Positions 43,057 to 51,964 of a DNA stretch of 64,000 nucleotides are shown here, piece after piece. The stretch comes from Microbacterium sp. MYb72 (lineage in GTDB: Bacteria; Actinomycetota; Actinomycetes; Actinomycetales; Microbacteriaceae), in contig NZ_PCOT01000020.1 in assembly GCF_002979415.1 (NCBI RefSeq), positions 1-64,000 of the forward strand, in the 5' to 3' direction. The notes beneath the pieces are model-generated. The model did not search any database. It worked only from the letters and a program-made list of their open reading frames with translations, and was not told the DNA's origin. A program made the position numbers and the translations under genes. Position 1 is the first letter of the stretch. Every line of letters starts with the position of its first letter.

Positions 43057-44697
43057 TCAGGCGGCGATGGCGTCCGCATCCATGATCGTGTAGCTGTACC
43101 CCTGCTCGGCGAGGAATCGCTGCCTGTTCTGGGCGTAGTCCTGATCGATCGTGTCTCGGGCGACGAGCGTGTAGAAGCTCGCCGTGTGGCCGGACTGCTT
43201 GGGACGCAGCAGGCGCCCGAGTCGCTGGGCCTCCTCCTGGCGGGAGCCGAACGAGCCGGACACCTGGATGGCGACCGACGCCTCAGGCAGATCGATCGAG
43301 AAGTTCGCGACCTTCGACACGACGAGCAGCTGGATCTCGCCGACGCGGAACTGCCGGTACAGCTCCTCGCGTTCGTCGATCGGCGTCGCGCCGGTGATCT
43401 GCGGGGCGTTCAGCGCCTCCGACAGCGTGTCGAGCTGGTCGAGGTACTGGCCGATCACGAGGATCTGCTCGCCGGGGTGCTTGGCGATCAGCTCGCGCAC
43501 CGCCTCGATCTTCGCCGGGGCGGATGCCGCCAGCCGGTACCGCTCGTCGTCGGTAGCCGCGGCGTACTCCAGCCGGTCGCTCGGCGGCAGGTCCACGCGC
43601 ACCTCGTAGCAGACGGCCGGGGAGATGAAGCCCTGCGCCTCGATCTGCTTCCAGGGCGCGTCGAAGCGCTTGGGGCCGATCAGGCTGAAGACGTCGCCCT
43701 CGCGCCCGTCCTCCCGGACGAGCGTGGCGGTGAGGCCGATGCGACGGCGAGCCTGGAGGTCGGCGGTGAGCTTGAAGACCGGGGCGGGCAGGAGGTGCAC
43801 CTCGTCGTAGACGATGAGGCCCCAGTCGAGCGCGTCCAGCAGCGCGAGGTGCGCGTACTGCCCCTTCCTCTTGGCCGTGAGGATCTGGTAGGTCGCGATG
43901 GTGACGGGCTTGACCTCCTTGGCCTGGCCCGAGTACTCGCCGATCTCCTCCGGTGTGAGGCTCGTGCGCTTGAGGAGCTCGTCGCGCCACTGGCGGGCGG
44001 ATACGGTGTTGGTCACCAGGATGAGCGTGGTCGTCTTGGTCGCGGCCATCGCCCCGGCGCCGACGATCGTCTTCCCCGCGCCGCAGGGGAGGACCACGAC
44101 GCCGGAGCCGTCCTTGGAGAAGGCGTCGACGGCATCCTGCTGGTAGGGGCGGATCTGCCACCCGTCCTCGGCGAGGTCGATCTCGTGCGGGGTGCCGGGG
44201 GTGTAGCCGGCGAGGTCCTCGGCCGGCCAGCCGATCTTCAGCAGCTCCTGCTTGATCTGTCCGCGTGCCCAGGCGTCGACGACGAAGGTGTCTGGTGCCG
44301 GGTGGCCGATCAGCAGCGGCTGGATGCGCTTGTTGCCCGCCACCTGGGTGAGCACGGCAGGGTCGGAGGAGCGCAGGATGAGCGTGCCCTCCTCGTCGCG
44401 CTCGATGACGAGACGGCCGTAGCGGTTCACGGTCTCGCGCAGATCGACGGCGACCGACGGCGGCACGGGGAACCGCGACCAGCGATCGAGCGTCTCGAGC
44501 ATGTCCTCGGCGGTGTGCCCGGCGGCGCGGGCGTTCCAGAGGCCGAGCCTGGTGATCCGGTAGGTGTGGATGTGCTCCGGGGCGCGCTCCAGCTCGGCGA
44601 AGATCGCCAGCTCGTGTCGGGCGCTCTCGGCATCCGCGTGGGCGACCTCGAGCAGGACGGTGCGATCGCTCTGGACGATCAGGGGGCCATCAGACAT
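43057..44697 (-). CDS. XPB/UvsW-type DNA helicase
   Basis: A 546-aa SF2 helicase: Q-motif region near WQIRPYQQDAVDAF, Walker A PCGAGKT, DEVH box (IVYDEVHLLPAP), motif III GLTATL, and a C-terminal RecA domain with the R-x-GR finger (EEAQRLGRLLRPK). The first 170 residues carry the XPB damage-recognition-like domain. Actinobacterial XPB unwinds DNA in repair. Its partner gene lies just upstream. Confidence 0.93.
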   Translation of the reverse strand: MSDGPLIVQSDRTVLLEVAHADAESARHELAIFAELERAPEHIHTYRITRLGLWNARAAGHTAEDMLETLDRWSRFPVPPSVAVDLRETVNRYGRLVIERDEEGTLILRSSDPAVLTQVAGNKRIQPLLIGHPAPDTFVVDAWARGQIKQELLKIGWPAEDLAGYTPGTPHEIDLAEDGWQIRPYQQDAVDAFSKDGSGVVVLPCGAGKTIVGAGAMAATKTTTLILVTNTVSARQWRDELLKRTSLTPEEIGEYSGQAKEVKPVTIATYQILTAKRKGQYAHLALLDALDWGLIVYDEVHLLPAPVFKLTADLQARRRIGLTATLVREDGREGDVFSLIGPKRFDAPWKQIEAQGFISPAVCYEVRVDLPPSDRLEYAAATDDERYRLAASAPAKIEAVRELIAKHPGEQILVIGQYLDQLDTLSEALNAPQITGATPIDEREELYRQFRVGEIQLLVVSKVANFSIDLPEASVAIQVSGSFGSRQEEAQRLGRLLRPKQSGHTASFYTLVARDTIDQDYAQNRQRFLAEQGYSYTIMDADAIAA

Positions 44698-44725
44698 AGC
44701 TGACCAGTTTACCGCCCGTCATCGC

Positions 44726-46429
44726 TCAGGGGGCCACGACGGTCGCGGAGCGGATGCTGGACACGGGGAGCGTGCGCTCCACGTCGGCAGCCCGATCGCG
44801 TCCCCGCAGGCGGCCGCCTCCGAGGCCCGTGGCCTCCAGGAGGAGATCCCTGGTCGAGCCGTCCGGCATGCCGACGGTCACCTGGAGCACCGCTCTGGCC
44901 CGCACGGCGGCCTCCAGCTCGCGATCCAGCCATGCGGCATCCGCGTCAGGGCCCTGTCGGGTCCGCAGCGCGGCGATGAGGATCGAATGGTCCGGCCGCT
45001 CCGGCGTCGAGGCCTCGACGAGCGGATAGCGGTCGCCGGTGAGCACGGTCCCGTGCTCGTCGACCGGGGTCGCGGGGTAGCGGGCATCGGTGAGCGCCCA
45101 GTAGACGGTGTCTCGCCCGACGCGTGTGGTGAGTGAGTCGACGTGCTTCGCGAGGGCGAGCGGTCGCAGGCCCTGATCGATCGCCATCGCCTGGATGAGG
45201 GTCTGGTCGTCGCTCTCGATCCGGGTGCGGCCCGTCTCGGGATCCGTCGACACCCTGACCAGACCGTGGCGCTGTGCCGTCTGTGCCACGAGGTAGCGCA
45301 GCGGCTGCGGGATGCCGGTGAGCGAGAGGTCTTCGAGGAAGCCGATGATCGACTCCTCCGTCTCGCCGCTGACGAGGGCCCGAGCGATGGACTCGCCGGT
45401 GAACCGGTAGGAGGAGGCCTGCGCGGCGGACTCGCGGGCCGCGATGGCACGCAGCCTCACGTCGAGCGCGGGGGCGAGCGGGCCGGGTGAGATGGCCGTG
45501 AGGTCGTTCTGCAGGAAGATGCGGTCGACCTCGGCCGGAAGCAGCTCGGCGAGTGCGGTCGCGTCGGGGGCGAGGCCGGCGCGCACGGGCTCGGCCCACA
45601 CCGGCTCGGTGCCGTCGTCGGCGATCAGCCCGAGCAGCCGGGCGCGCTCGCCCAATGCGGCGCTGCGCTCGGGCCAGCCGGCGTCCCAGGGATGCGCGAA
45701 CGTCCACGACGCCGGAGGTAGGTACCCGCCTGCAGGGGTGTGGATGCCGCGGGGCAGCGTGCTCAGGAAGCCCGAGACCAGGTCGCTCCAGCGGGCGGCC
45801 GCCGACGAGCGCAGCCACTCCTCTGCGGTCGTGGTGGTGCGAAGTCGCCTGTCGTCCGCCAGAGCCAGCCGCGCATCGACCGCCAGGGCGACCAGGGGGT
45901 CGACGGCGTCGGCGGGGATGCCGTTCTCCGCCAGCTGCTTCCTCTCACCCGCGCTGATGCCCCCGCCCGAGAGGAGCCCGAGGGGGTTCTCTCTCGCCAG
46001 GAGCAGCAGATCGGCGACGGCGGCGACGGTCGTGAAGGCGCGCTCGGCGGCATGCGCGGACGCGGCCTGATCGGATGGTGAGAGTGCTGTCTCGGGTACC
46101 GGAGCGGGAGCGGGGCGGTCCAGGACGGCGGAGGCGACCGGGGCGAACGGCGTGCCGTCAGGGCGAAGCAGCGCGAGGGCGGTCAGGGGCTCGCGCTCGG
46201 CGCCCGCGTCTCCGCCGTGCGCCGCGTGCGCGAGGGCGGAGGCCTCCGCGGCGGTCAGCTGCGGCAGGATGCGCGAGAGCGATCCTGCGTCGAGCAGCGC
46301 CTCGGCGGCGTCGAAGAAGTCCTGCCAGCCGGCATCCGTCCGCACGCCGCGCGCACGGAACAGCGTCTCCAGCTCGTCGTCGCTCGCCGCGGCCAGCCAT
46401 TCGGCCAGTGGTCGGGCGTGCGCGCTCAT
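44726..46429 (-). CDS. Helicase-associated (XPB/Ssl2-like) protein
   Basis: The 567-aa protein is widespread in actinobacteria directly before the XPB helicase gene. It has a helical N-terminus (LAEWLAAASDDELETLFRAR), a Leu/Ala-rich winged-helix middle and the helicase C-terminal-like XPB N-domain (VDRIFLQNDLTAISPGPLAP; LTRVSTDPETG-like segment with DQTLIQAMAIDQGLRPLALA). It has no ATPase motif, so it probably acts as a DNA-binding partner of the helicase. The helicase ATG is 28 nt downstream. Confidence 0.88.
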   Translation of the reverse strand: MSAHARPLAEWLAAASDDELETLFRARGVRTDAGWQDFFDAAEALLDAGSLSRILPQLTAAEASALAHAAHGGDAGAEREPLTALALLRPDGTPFAPVASAVLDRPAPAPVPETALSPSDQAASAHAAERAFTTVAAVADLLLLARENPLGLLSGGGISAGERKQLAENGIPADAVDPLVALAVDARLALADDRRLRTTTTAEEWLRSSAAARWSDLVSGFLSTLPRGIHTPAGGYLPPASWTFAHPWDAGWPERSAALGERARLLGLIADDGTEPVWAEPVRAGLAPDATALAELLPAEVDRIFLQNDLTAISPGPLAPALDVRLRAIAARESAAQASSYRFTGESIARALVSGETEESIIGFLEDLSLTGIPQPLRYLVAQTAQRHGLVRVSTDPETGRTRIESDDQTLIQAMAIDQGLRPLALAKHVDSLTTRVGRDTVYWALTDARYPATPVDEHGTVLTGDRYPLVEASTPERPDHSILIAALRTRQGPDADAAWLDRELEAAVRARAVLQVTVGMPDGSTRDLLLEATGLGGGRLRGRDRAADVERTLPVSSIRSATVVAP

Positions 46430-46436
46430 GTCCGCC

Positions 46437-46706
46437 TCAGGGCCGCGATGCCGCGCGACCCTTCCGGATGAAGCTCATCACCAGCAGGACGATGATCAGC
46501 ACGAACGCGACCGGGAGGCCCCAGTAGGGGATCGCGGCGATGAACGGCCAGGCGCCGCCGCCGAAGTCGTCTTGCTTCATGCCGACCGCCGTGCCGATGA
46601 TGATGGCGAAGAAGCAGATCACGGATGCCGCGGCGATGCCCAGCGCGGTGAACGCCAGGAGGCGATCGACCGGGCGGACCTCGGGTTCGGGATTCTGCGC
46701 GCTCAT
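46437..46706 (-). CDS. Small membrane protein (89 aa)
   Basis: Two membrane helices (about residues 15-38 and 57-80) flank a polar loop containing MKQDDFGGGAWPF. Similar actinobacterial proteins are often annotated as transporter subunits without support. Located 7 nt before the helicase-associated gene, so probably co-transcribed with the helicase pair. Function unknown. Confidence 0.75.
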   Translation of the reverse strand: MSAQNPEPEVRPVDRLLAFTALGIAAASVICFFAIIIGTAVGMKQDDFGGGAWPFIAAIPYWGLPVAFVLIIVLLVMSFIRKGRAASRP

Positions 46707-46797
46707 CCTTCTCAGCCTACTGCGTCGCCGACCGGTAGGCTTGAGGGGGCCGCCCGAGGGCGTGCCTTCTTTCCGTACGATTCAGCGAGGTTTCCCC

Positions 46798-47178
46798 ATG
46801 CCCACCGGCAAGGTCAGGTTCTACGACGAAGACAAGGGTTTCGGCTTCATCGCCTCCGATGACGGCCAGGACGTCTTCCTGCACGCATCATCCATGCCCG
46901 CGGGCACGGTCGTGAAGGCGGGTGCTCGCGTGGAGTTCGGGGTCGCCGACGGCAAGCGCGGACTCCAGGCTCTCTCCGTGCGCGTGCTCGAGGCTCCGCC
47001 GAGTCTCGCCAAGGCGAAGCGCAAGCCCGCCGACGACATGGCCATCATCATCGAGGACCTCGTGAAGCTGCTCGACGGCATGGGCGGAGACCTCCGCCGT
47101 GGCCGCTACCCCTCCTCCTCGCACGGGCGCAAGATCGCCGCCGTGCTCCGCAAGGTCGCTGATGACCTCGAAGCCTGA
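46798..47178 (+). CDS. Cold-shock domain protein with C-terminal extension
   Basis: A 126-aa RNA/DNA-binding protein. Residues 1-65 are a cold-shock domain with RNP1 (KGFGFIAS) and RNP2 (DVFLHAS). The last 60 residues form a helical domain (AIIIEDLVKLLDGMGGDLRR), as in actinobacterial CspB-type proteins with an appended domain. Its 3' end overlaps the next gene by 17 nt. An ATG inside an upstream frame was rejected because the domain begins here. Confidence 0.93.
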   Translation: MPTGKVRFYDEDKGFGFIASDDGQDVFLHASSMPAGTVVKAGARVEFGVADGKRGLQALSVRVLEAPPSLAKAKRKPADDMAIIIEDLVKLLDGMGGDLRRGRYPSSSHGRKIAAVLRKVADDLEA

Positions 47179-47953
47179 CGCCGACCAGCGTCTCCTCGAC
47201 GCCCACGATCTCGCGCTGAACGCTCTGCGCGAGATCACTCCGGCGTCGTCCATCGGGCCCGCAGCGGGCTACCTTCCCGAAGAGGACGGCTCGGTGTCGC
47301 TGCGGTTCGAGAACCGTCTTCCCGGATACCCCGGCTGGTACTGGACCGTCACGGTCGACCGGGTCGACGACGAAGAGCCCACCGTGCTCGAGGTGGAACT
47401 GCTCCCCGGTGACGGCGCGCTGCTCGCGCCGGAATGGGTGCCGTGGGCCGAGCGCCTCGCCGAGTACCGCGCGCACCAGGTCGAACTCGCCGAGCAGGCC
47501 GCCGCTGCGGCGGTCGACGCGGATGGCGACATCGTCGACGCCGAGGAGCTCGAGGACGCCGACGACGAGGATGCTGACGATGACATCGACGACATCGATG
47601 AGGACGAGCTGATCGAGGAGACGCGTGTCCTGCACGCGGGCGACCTCGACGGCGTCGACATCGACGAGCTCGACGACTCCGTCGAGTCCGACGAGTCCGA
47701 CGATGACGACGAGTCCGACGATGACGAGTCCGACGACGATGACGAAGATGACGACGACGATGAGTCGGACGACGACGATGACGATGACGACGATGAGTCG
47801 GATGACGACGATGACGACGATGAGTCAGATGACGACGACGAAGATGACGTCGAGTCGGACGACGACGATGACGAGTCGGATGACGATGACGAAGACGAGT
47901 CTGACGACGATGTGACCGACTCCGAGGGCCGAGGGTCCGACGAAGAGGAGTGA
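47162..47953 (+). CDS. DUF3027 protein with extreme Asp/Ser tail
   Basis: The 263-aa protein begins with a DUF3027 domain (residues about 5-110): DAHDLALNALREITPASSIG, RLPGYPGWYWTVTVDRV, TVLEVELLPGDGALLAPEWV. From residue 119 it is acidic, and 173-250 consist almost only of Asp, Ser and Glu in ESDDDD-type repeats. The DNA is correspondingly repetitive (GAC/GAT/TCG codons). DUF3027 often follows the cold-shock gene in actinobacteria. The tail could bind cations or basic partners; role unknown. Confidence 0.88.
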   Translation: MTSKPDADQRLLDAHDLALNALREITPASSIGPAAGYLPEEDGSVSLRFENRLPGYPGWYWTVTVDRVDDEEPTVLEVELLPGDGALLAPEWVPWAERLAEYRAHQVELAEQAAAAAVDADGDIVDAEELEDADDEDADDDIDDIDEDELIEETRVLHAGDLDGVDIDELDDSVESDESDDDDESDDDESDDDDEDDDDDESDDDDDDDDDESDDDDDDDESDDDDEDDVESDDDDDESDDDDEDESDDDVTDSEGRGSDEEE

Positions 47954-47972
47954 TCTCCGTCAGGAGCATGTA

Positions 47973-48010
47973 GAAGGGGGCCGCGTGAACACGCGGCCCC
48001 CTTCTTCTTT
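47973..48010 (+). terminator. Terminator between csp-DUF3027 and serC
   Basis: GAAGGGGGCCGCGT and ACGCGGCCCCCTTC make a 14-bp stem with loop GAAC, followed by TTCTTT. It can serve both convergent transcripts. Confidence 0.92.
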
Positions 48011-48025
48011 CGTCTCAGGCGGCGC

Positions 48026-49147
<1,122 letters not shown>

Positions 49148-49206
49148 CTAGGGTGCGCGCTCTCCGGGGTTTCGCCGCATGACGCCTCGATGTCCCCGCG
49201 GGAATG

Positions 49207-49218
49207 TAGGCTTGCCTA
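49207..49218. promoter_or_regulatory. Dyad in the serC-dtxR intergenic region
   Basis: TAGGCTTGCCTA is a short dyad (TAGGC/GCCTA) 20 nt before the DtxR-type start. It shares the TAGGC/GCCTA arms with iron-box-like operators but is shorter than the 19-bp consensus, so autoregulation is only a suggestion. Confidence 0.35.
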
Positions 49219-49237
49219 AGAAGACCCGGAGGGCCAG

Positions 49238-49939
49238 ATGACGGACTTGATCGACACCACGGAGATGTATCTCCGCACCATCCTCGAACTCGAGGAGGAG
49301 AACATCGTGCCGCTGCGCGCTCGCATCTCCGAGCGTCTGGGGCACTCGGGCCCCACGGTCTCGCAGACGGTCGGGCGCATGGAGCGCGACGGTCTCGTCG
49401 TCGTCTCCGAGGACCGCACCCTCGAGCTCACCGAATCCGGACGCCGCAAGGCGGTCGACGTGATGCGCAAGCACCGTCTCGCCGAGCGCCTGCTCTCCGA
49501 CGTGATCGGCCTCGACTGGGCCTACGTGCACGAAGAAGCCTGCCGCTGGGAGCACGTGATGAGCGAGCAGGTCGAGCGCCGCCTGGTCGAGCTGCTCGGC
49601 CACCCGACGGAGTCGCCGTACGGCAACCCGATCCCCGGACTGGACCAGCTCGGAGACGTCCCCGCCCGCACGTTCGACGAGGGCGTGATCGGTCTCGTGC
49701 AGAAGCTCAACGCGGCAGGGGAGCCCATCAAGGGCACGGTGCGTCGTCTCGCCGAGCCTGCTCAGGTCGACCCCGAGCTCCTCGAGCAGCTCAGGGATGC
49801 GGGCGTCGTGCCCGGTGCCGAGGGCGACTACCGCTTCAACGAGGGCTACGTGCTGATCCAGATGGACGGCAAGGACGAGGGGCTCGAGCTCCCCGTCGAG
49901 CTCGCGTCGCACATCTTCCTCGTCGGCGAGCCCAGCTGA
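49238..49939 (+). CDS. DtxR-family metal-dependent regulator
   Basis: The 233-aa repressor has an N-terminal winged helix (TTEMYLRTILELEEENIVPL; LGHSGPTVSQTVGRMERDGL), a metal-binding dimerisation domain (HRLAERLLSDVIGLDWAYVH; EACRWEHVMSE with the Cys/His/Glu ligands) and a C-terminal SH3-like region. This is the IdeR/DtxR iron group. It probably controls iron uptake or storage genes elsewhere. Confidence 0.94.
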   Translation: MTDLIDTTEMYLRTILELEEENIVPLRARISERLGHSGPTVSQTVGRMERDGLVVVSEDRTLELTESGRRKAVDVMRKHRLAERLLSDVIGLDWAYVHEEACRWEHVMSEQVERRLVELLGHPTESPYGNPIPGLDQLGDVPARTFDEGVIGLVQKLNAAGEPIKGTVRRLAEPAQVDPELLEQLRDAGVVPGAEGDYRFNEGYVLIQMDGKDEGLELPVELASHIFLVGEPS

Positions 49940-49944
49940 CCCTG

Positions 49945-50085
49945 TCGACGGATCACCGCTGACCCCGCCCGGGGGATTAACAGGTTCTCGGGGTGACACG
50001 ACCGTTATCTTCCGGTAACCTCGGACAGGTCGTCAGCGAAGAAGCCCGTTGACGGTTACCCGCGAGGATCGCCTTCCAGGCTCGT
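49945..50085 (+). promoter_or_regulatory. Probable ydaO-type c-di-AMP riboswitch
   Basis: The 257-nt leader of the M23 peptidase gene contains GGATCACCGCTGACCCC, then CGGGGGATTAACAGG, then CGGGGTGACAC, the same order and spacing as GGATCGCTGA...CGGGGGAC...GGGGCGAATC in characterised ydaO riboswitches. Further on, GGTAACC and GGTTACC can pair, and a GTCAGCGAAG segment resembles the conserved GTCAGCTAAC. Cell-wall hydrolases are the classic targets of this riboswitch in actinobacteria. Exact ends are approximate. Confidence 0.65.
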
Positions 50086-50196
50086 CGTCTTCACGGTAGG
50101 AACGCACAAAGTACCCCGAGCTACATTCGTGCCACGAGAACAGAGTGCCGACGAGCCAGCGCTACCCGAAGCGTGCAGGCGCAGGAGGATTACGTT

Positions 50197-51009
50197 TTGG
50201 CCGCAGACATCGAACCGCCCCTGAAGACAATCGAAGACCGCGCAGTCGCCCGTCGTGGCGATGCTCGCGGCCCGGCCCGCAAGGTCGTCAAGCCGCTCCG
50301 TTCGGTCGTGATCTTCGGAGCGGTCGGCGCTCTGGTGGCGGCTGTCGCCCTTCCTGCGTACGCATCGTCGAAGCCCGCCGACACCGCGGCCACCCTGCAG
50401 CAGCTCGCGGCGGAGGATGCGCAGTCGCTCGTCGTCGCGTCCGTGGCCACGTCGGCTCCTCTCGAGCACGGCAGCTTCACCGCCACCACGCCGGAAGAGA
50501 TCGCGAAGAAGAAGGCTGAGGAAGAGGCTGCTGCCCGTGCGGCGGCAGCGGCGAAGACCGCCTCGGTCGCCACAGGCGTCGATCTCAGCAAGTACGCACT
50601 GGTCTCCCCGGGATCGGGTGAGGTGCGCTATCCGCTTCCGCAGGGCTCCTACACGGTGAGCCGCACCCTCGGCGGCGCGCACAACGGGGCCGACATGTGC
50701 GCCCCCGCGATGACGCCGATCTACGCGGCGGCCGCCGGCGTCGTGCGCGTGTCCTCCGAGAACTACTACGGCTACGGCGTGGGTATCGTCATCGACAGCG
50801 TCGTGGGCGGTCAGCGTCTCGAGACCACCTACGGGCACATGACCTACGGCACTCGCCAGGTCGAGGTCGGCGCGACGGTCGCAGCCGGGCAGCTCATCGG
50901 CTTCGTCGGCAGCACGGGGCGATCGACCGCGAACCACCTGCACTTCGAGGTCAAGGTGAGCGGAACCCTGCAGGAGCCGATCGGCTGGCTCGCCGCCAAC
51001 GCCGGCTGA
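50197..51009 (+). CDS. M23 (LytM) peptidoglycan peptidase
   Basis: A secreted 270-aa protein: basic N-terminus, one membrane/signal helix (about residues 36-55), a Lys/Glu/Ala-rich linker (98-122) and a LytM domain (140-256). Zinc ligands are intact: H162 and D166 (AHNGADMC), H214 (TYGHM) and H249 in HLHFEV, with H247 as the second catalytic His. It cleaves wall cross-links. I chose the TTG at 50197 because AGGAGG lies 8 nt upstream; a GTG at 50173 would put this site inside the gene. Confidence 0.9.
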   Translation: MAADIEPPLKTIEDRAVARRGDARGPARKVVKPLRSVVIFGAVGALVAAVALPAYASSKPADTAATLQQLAAEDAQSLVVASVATSAPLEHGSFTATTPEEIAKKKAEEEAAARAAAAAKTASVATGVDLSKYALVSPGSGEVRYPLPQGSYTVSRTLGGAHNGADMCAPAMTPIYAAAAGVVRVSSENYYGYGVGIVIDSVVGGQRLETTYGHMTYGTRQVEVGATVAAGQLIGFVGSTGRSTANHLHFEVKVSGTLQEPIGWLAANAG

Positions 51010-51118
51010 TCCACGGCATCCATCGCTGACACGCCTTCGGGCGTTCACCCTCTGTTTCGCCCTGCACCCCGTGGAATGGGTTAGCCTGAACCCGTTGTCG
51101 CACTGACGGGAGAGGCTG

Positions 51119-51229
51119 ATGGAACGAATACCGAGCATCCGCACCATGGATGCCCTCGGTCGTCACGTCCTTCAGCATCGGCCGCAGGGATGCCACGGTG
51201 TTGCCGTGCGCGAAAGGCGCTGTCTGTAG
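51119..51229 (+). CDS. Possible 36-codon peptide ending in a terminator hairpin
   Basis: An ATG preceded by GGGAGAGG opens MERIPSIRTMDALGRHVLQH and 16 more residues, including CHG and a final RRCL. The stop codon is in the loop of the downstream terminator. It could be a small protein, a leader peptide or part of an sRNA. No homologue is recognised. Confidence 0.4.
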   Translation: MERIPSIRTMDALGRHVLQHRPQGCHGVAVRERRCL

Positions 51230-51243
51230 ACAGCGCCTTTTTT
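51213..51243 (+). terminator. Strong intrinsic terminator
   Basis: AAAGGCGCTGTC and GACAGCGCCTTT form a 12-bp stem with loop TGTA followed by a run of six T. It ends the short unit starting at about 51,095. Confidence 0.93.
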
Positions 51244-51327
51244 CATCCCCGCGTCCACTCGATCATCGTGCGGCTCGTGTGAGTCGAGAGTGCCGGGAAG
51301 CCGTCCCGGCGGATCGAGAGGATGATG

Positions 51328-51825
51328 ATGCGCACACTTGTCTTGAACGCCGGATACGAGCCTCTGGCCATCGTGTCCTTCAAGAGAGCCCTGGTCCTTG
51401 TCATGAACGACAAGGCCACGGTGATCGAGAGGGTGGACGACGATCCCGTCTGGGGGAGCCACGGCGTCTACGATCGACCGGCGGTCATCATCCTGTCGCG
51501 CTATGTGCGCGTCCCGCTCAGCAGGCGCGCGCCGGTGACGAGACGGGGCGTGCTGCGCCGGGACAATCACCGGTGCGGTTACTGCGGCAAGGCGGCGTCC
51601 ACGATCGACCATGTCCTCCCTCGTTCCCGCGGCGGTGCGGACTCCTGGGAGAACCTCGTCGCCTGCTGCCTGCGCTGCAACAACGTGAAGAGCAACCGCA
51701 CGCCGCAGGAGATGCACTGGGAGCTGCGGTTCACGCCGCGCCCTCCGCATGGCACGTCGTGGACGGTTCGGGGCTCCGAGCGCAGCGACCCGCGCTGGGA
51801 GCCGTACCTCGCCCTCGCCGCGTAA
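51328..51825 (+). CDS. HNH endonuclease family protein
   Basis: A 165-aa actinobacterial housekeeping HNH protein. It has the N-terminal domain MRTLVLNAGYEPLAIVSFKR and the HNH core CGYCGK, IDHVLPRSRGG, NLVACCLRCNNVKSNRTP. Unlike the phage HNH it is common in the chromosome of actinobacteria and is not beside mobile genes. Start chosen at the third of three consecutive ATGs because GAGAGG lies 6 nt upstream. Confidence 0.92.
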   Translation: MRTLVLNAGYEPLAIVSFKRALVLVMNDKATVIERVDDDPVWGSHGVYDRPAVIILSRYVRVPLSRRAPVTRRGVLRRDNHRCGYCGKAASTIDHVLPRSRGGADSWENLVACCLRCNNVKSNRTPQEMHWELRFTPRPPHGTSWTVRGSERSDPRWEPYLALAA

Positions 51826-51845
51826 AGGGTGCTCGACGGTTCCCG

Positions 51846-51851
51846 TAGAAT
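51846..51851 (+). promoter_or_regulatory. -10 box of tRNA-Arg promoter
   Basis: TAGAAT lies 8 nt before the tRNA 5' end, the spacing expected for a start near the mature end. No clear -35 box is seen. Confidence 0.5.
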
Positions 51852-51859
51852 CGTCGTAG

Positions 51860-51936
51860 GCCCTCGTAGCTCAGCAGGATAGAGCAGCCCTCTCCTAAAG
51901 GGCAGGTCGCAGGTTCGAATCCTGTCGAGGGCACCA
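51860..51936 (+). tRNA. tRNA-Arg (anticodon CCT)
   Basis: A complete cloverleaf: acceptor GCCCTCG/CGAGGGC, D-arm with AGCTCAG, anticodon stem GCCCT/AGGGC with loop CTCCTAA (anticodon CCT at 51894-51896), T-arm with GGTTCGAATCC, discriminator A and an encoded CCA. It decodes AGG. Confidence 0.97.
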
Positions 51937-51964
51937 CGACGACGCAACAAGACGGTGCAGCGCG

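Larger units (their letters stand above)
51010..51327. other. Intergenic region with promoter, short open frame and terminator
   Basis: A TAGCCT -10 box (51082-51087) starts a short transcription unit that holds a 36-codon frame and ends in a strong terminator, both listed separately. After 51,243 only the leader of the HNH gene remains. Confidence 0.6.

Noticed and set aside
47680-47910. A CRISPR-like or satellite array in the Asp-rich region
   Set aside because: The repetition comes from GAC/GAT/TCG codons in a continuous reading frame. There are no constant repeats with unique spacers.
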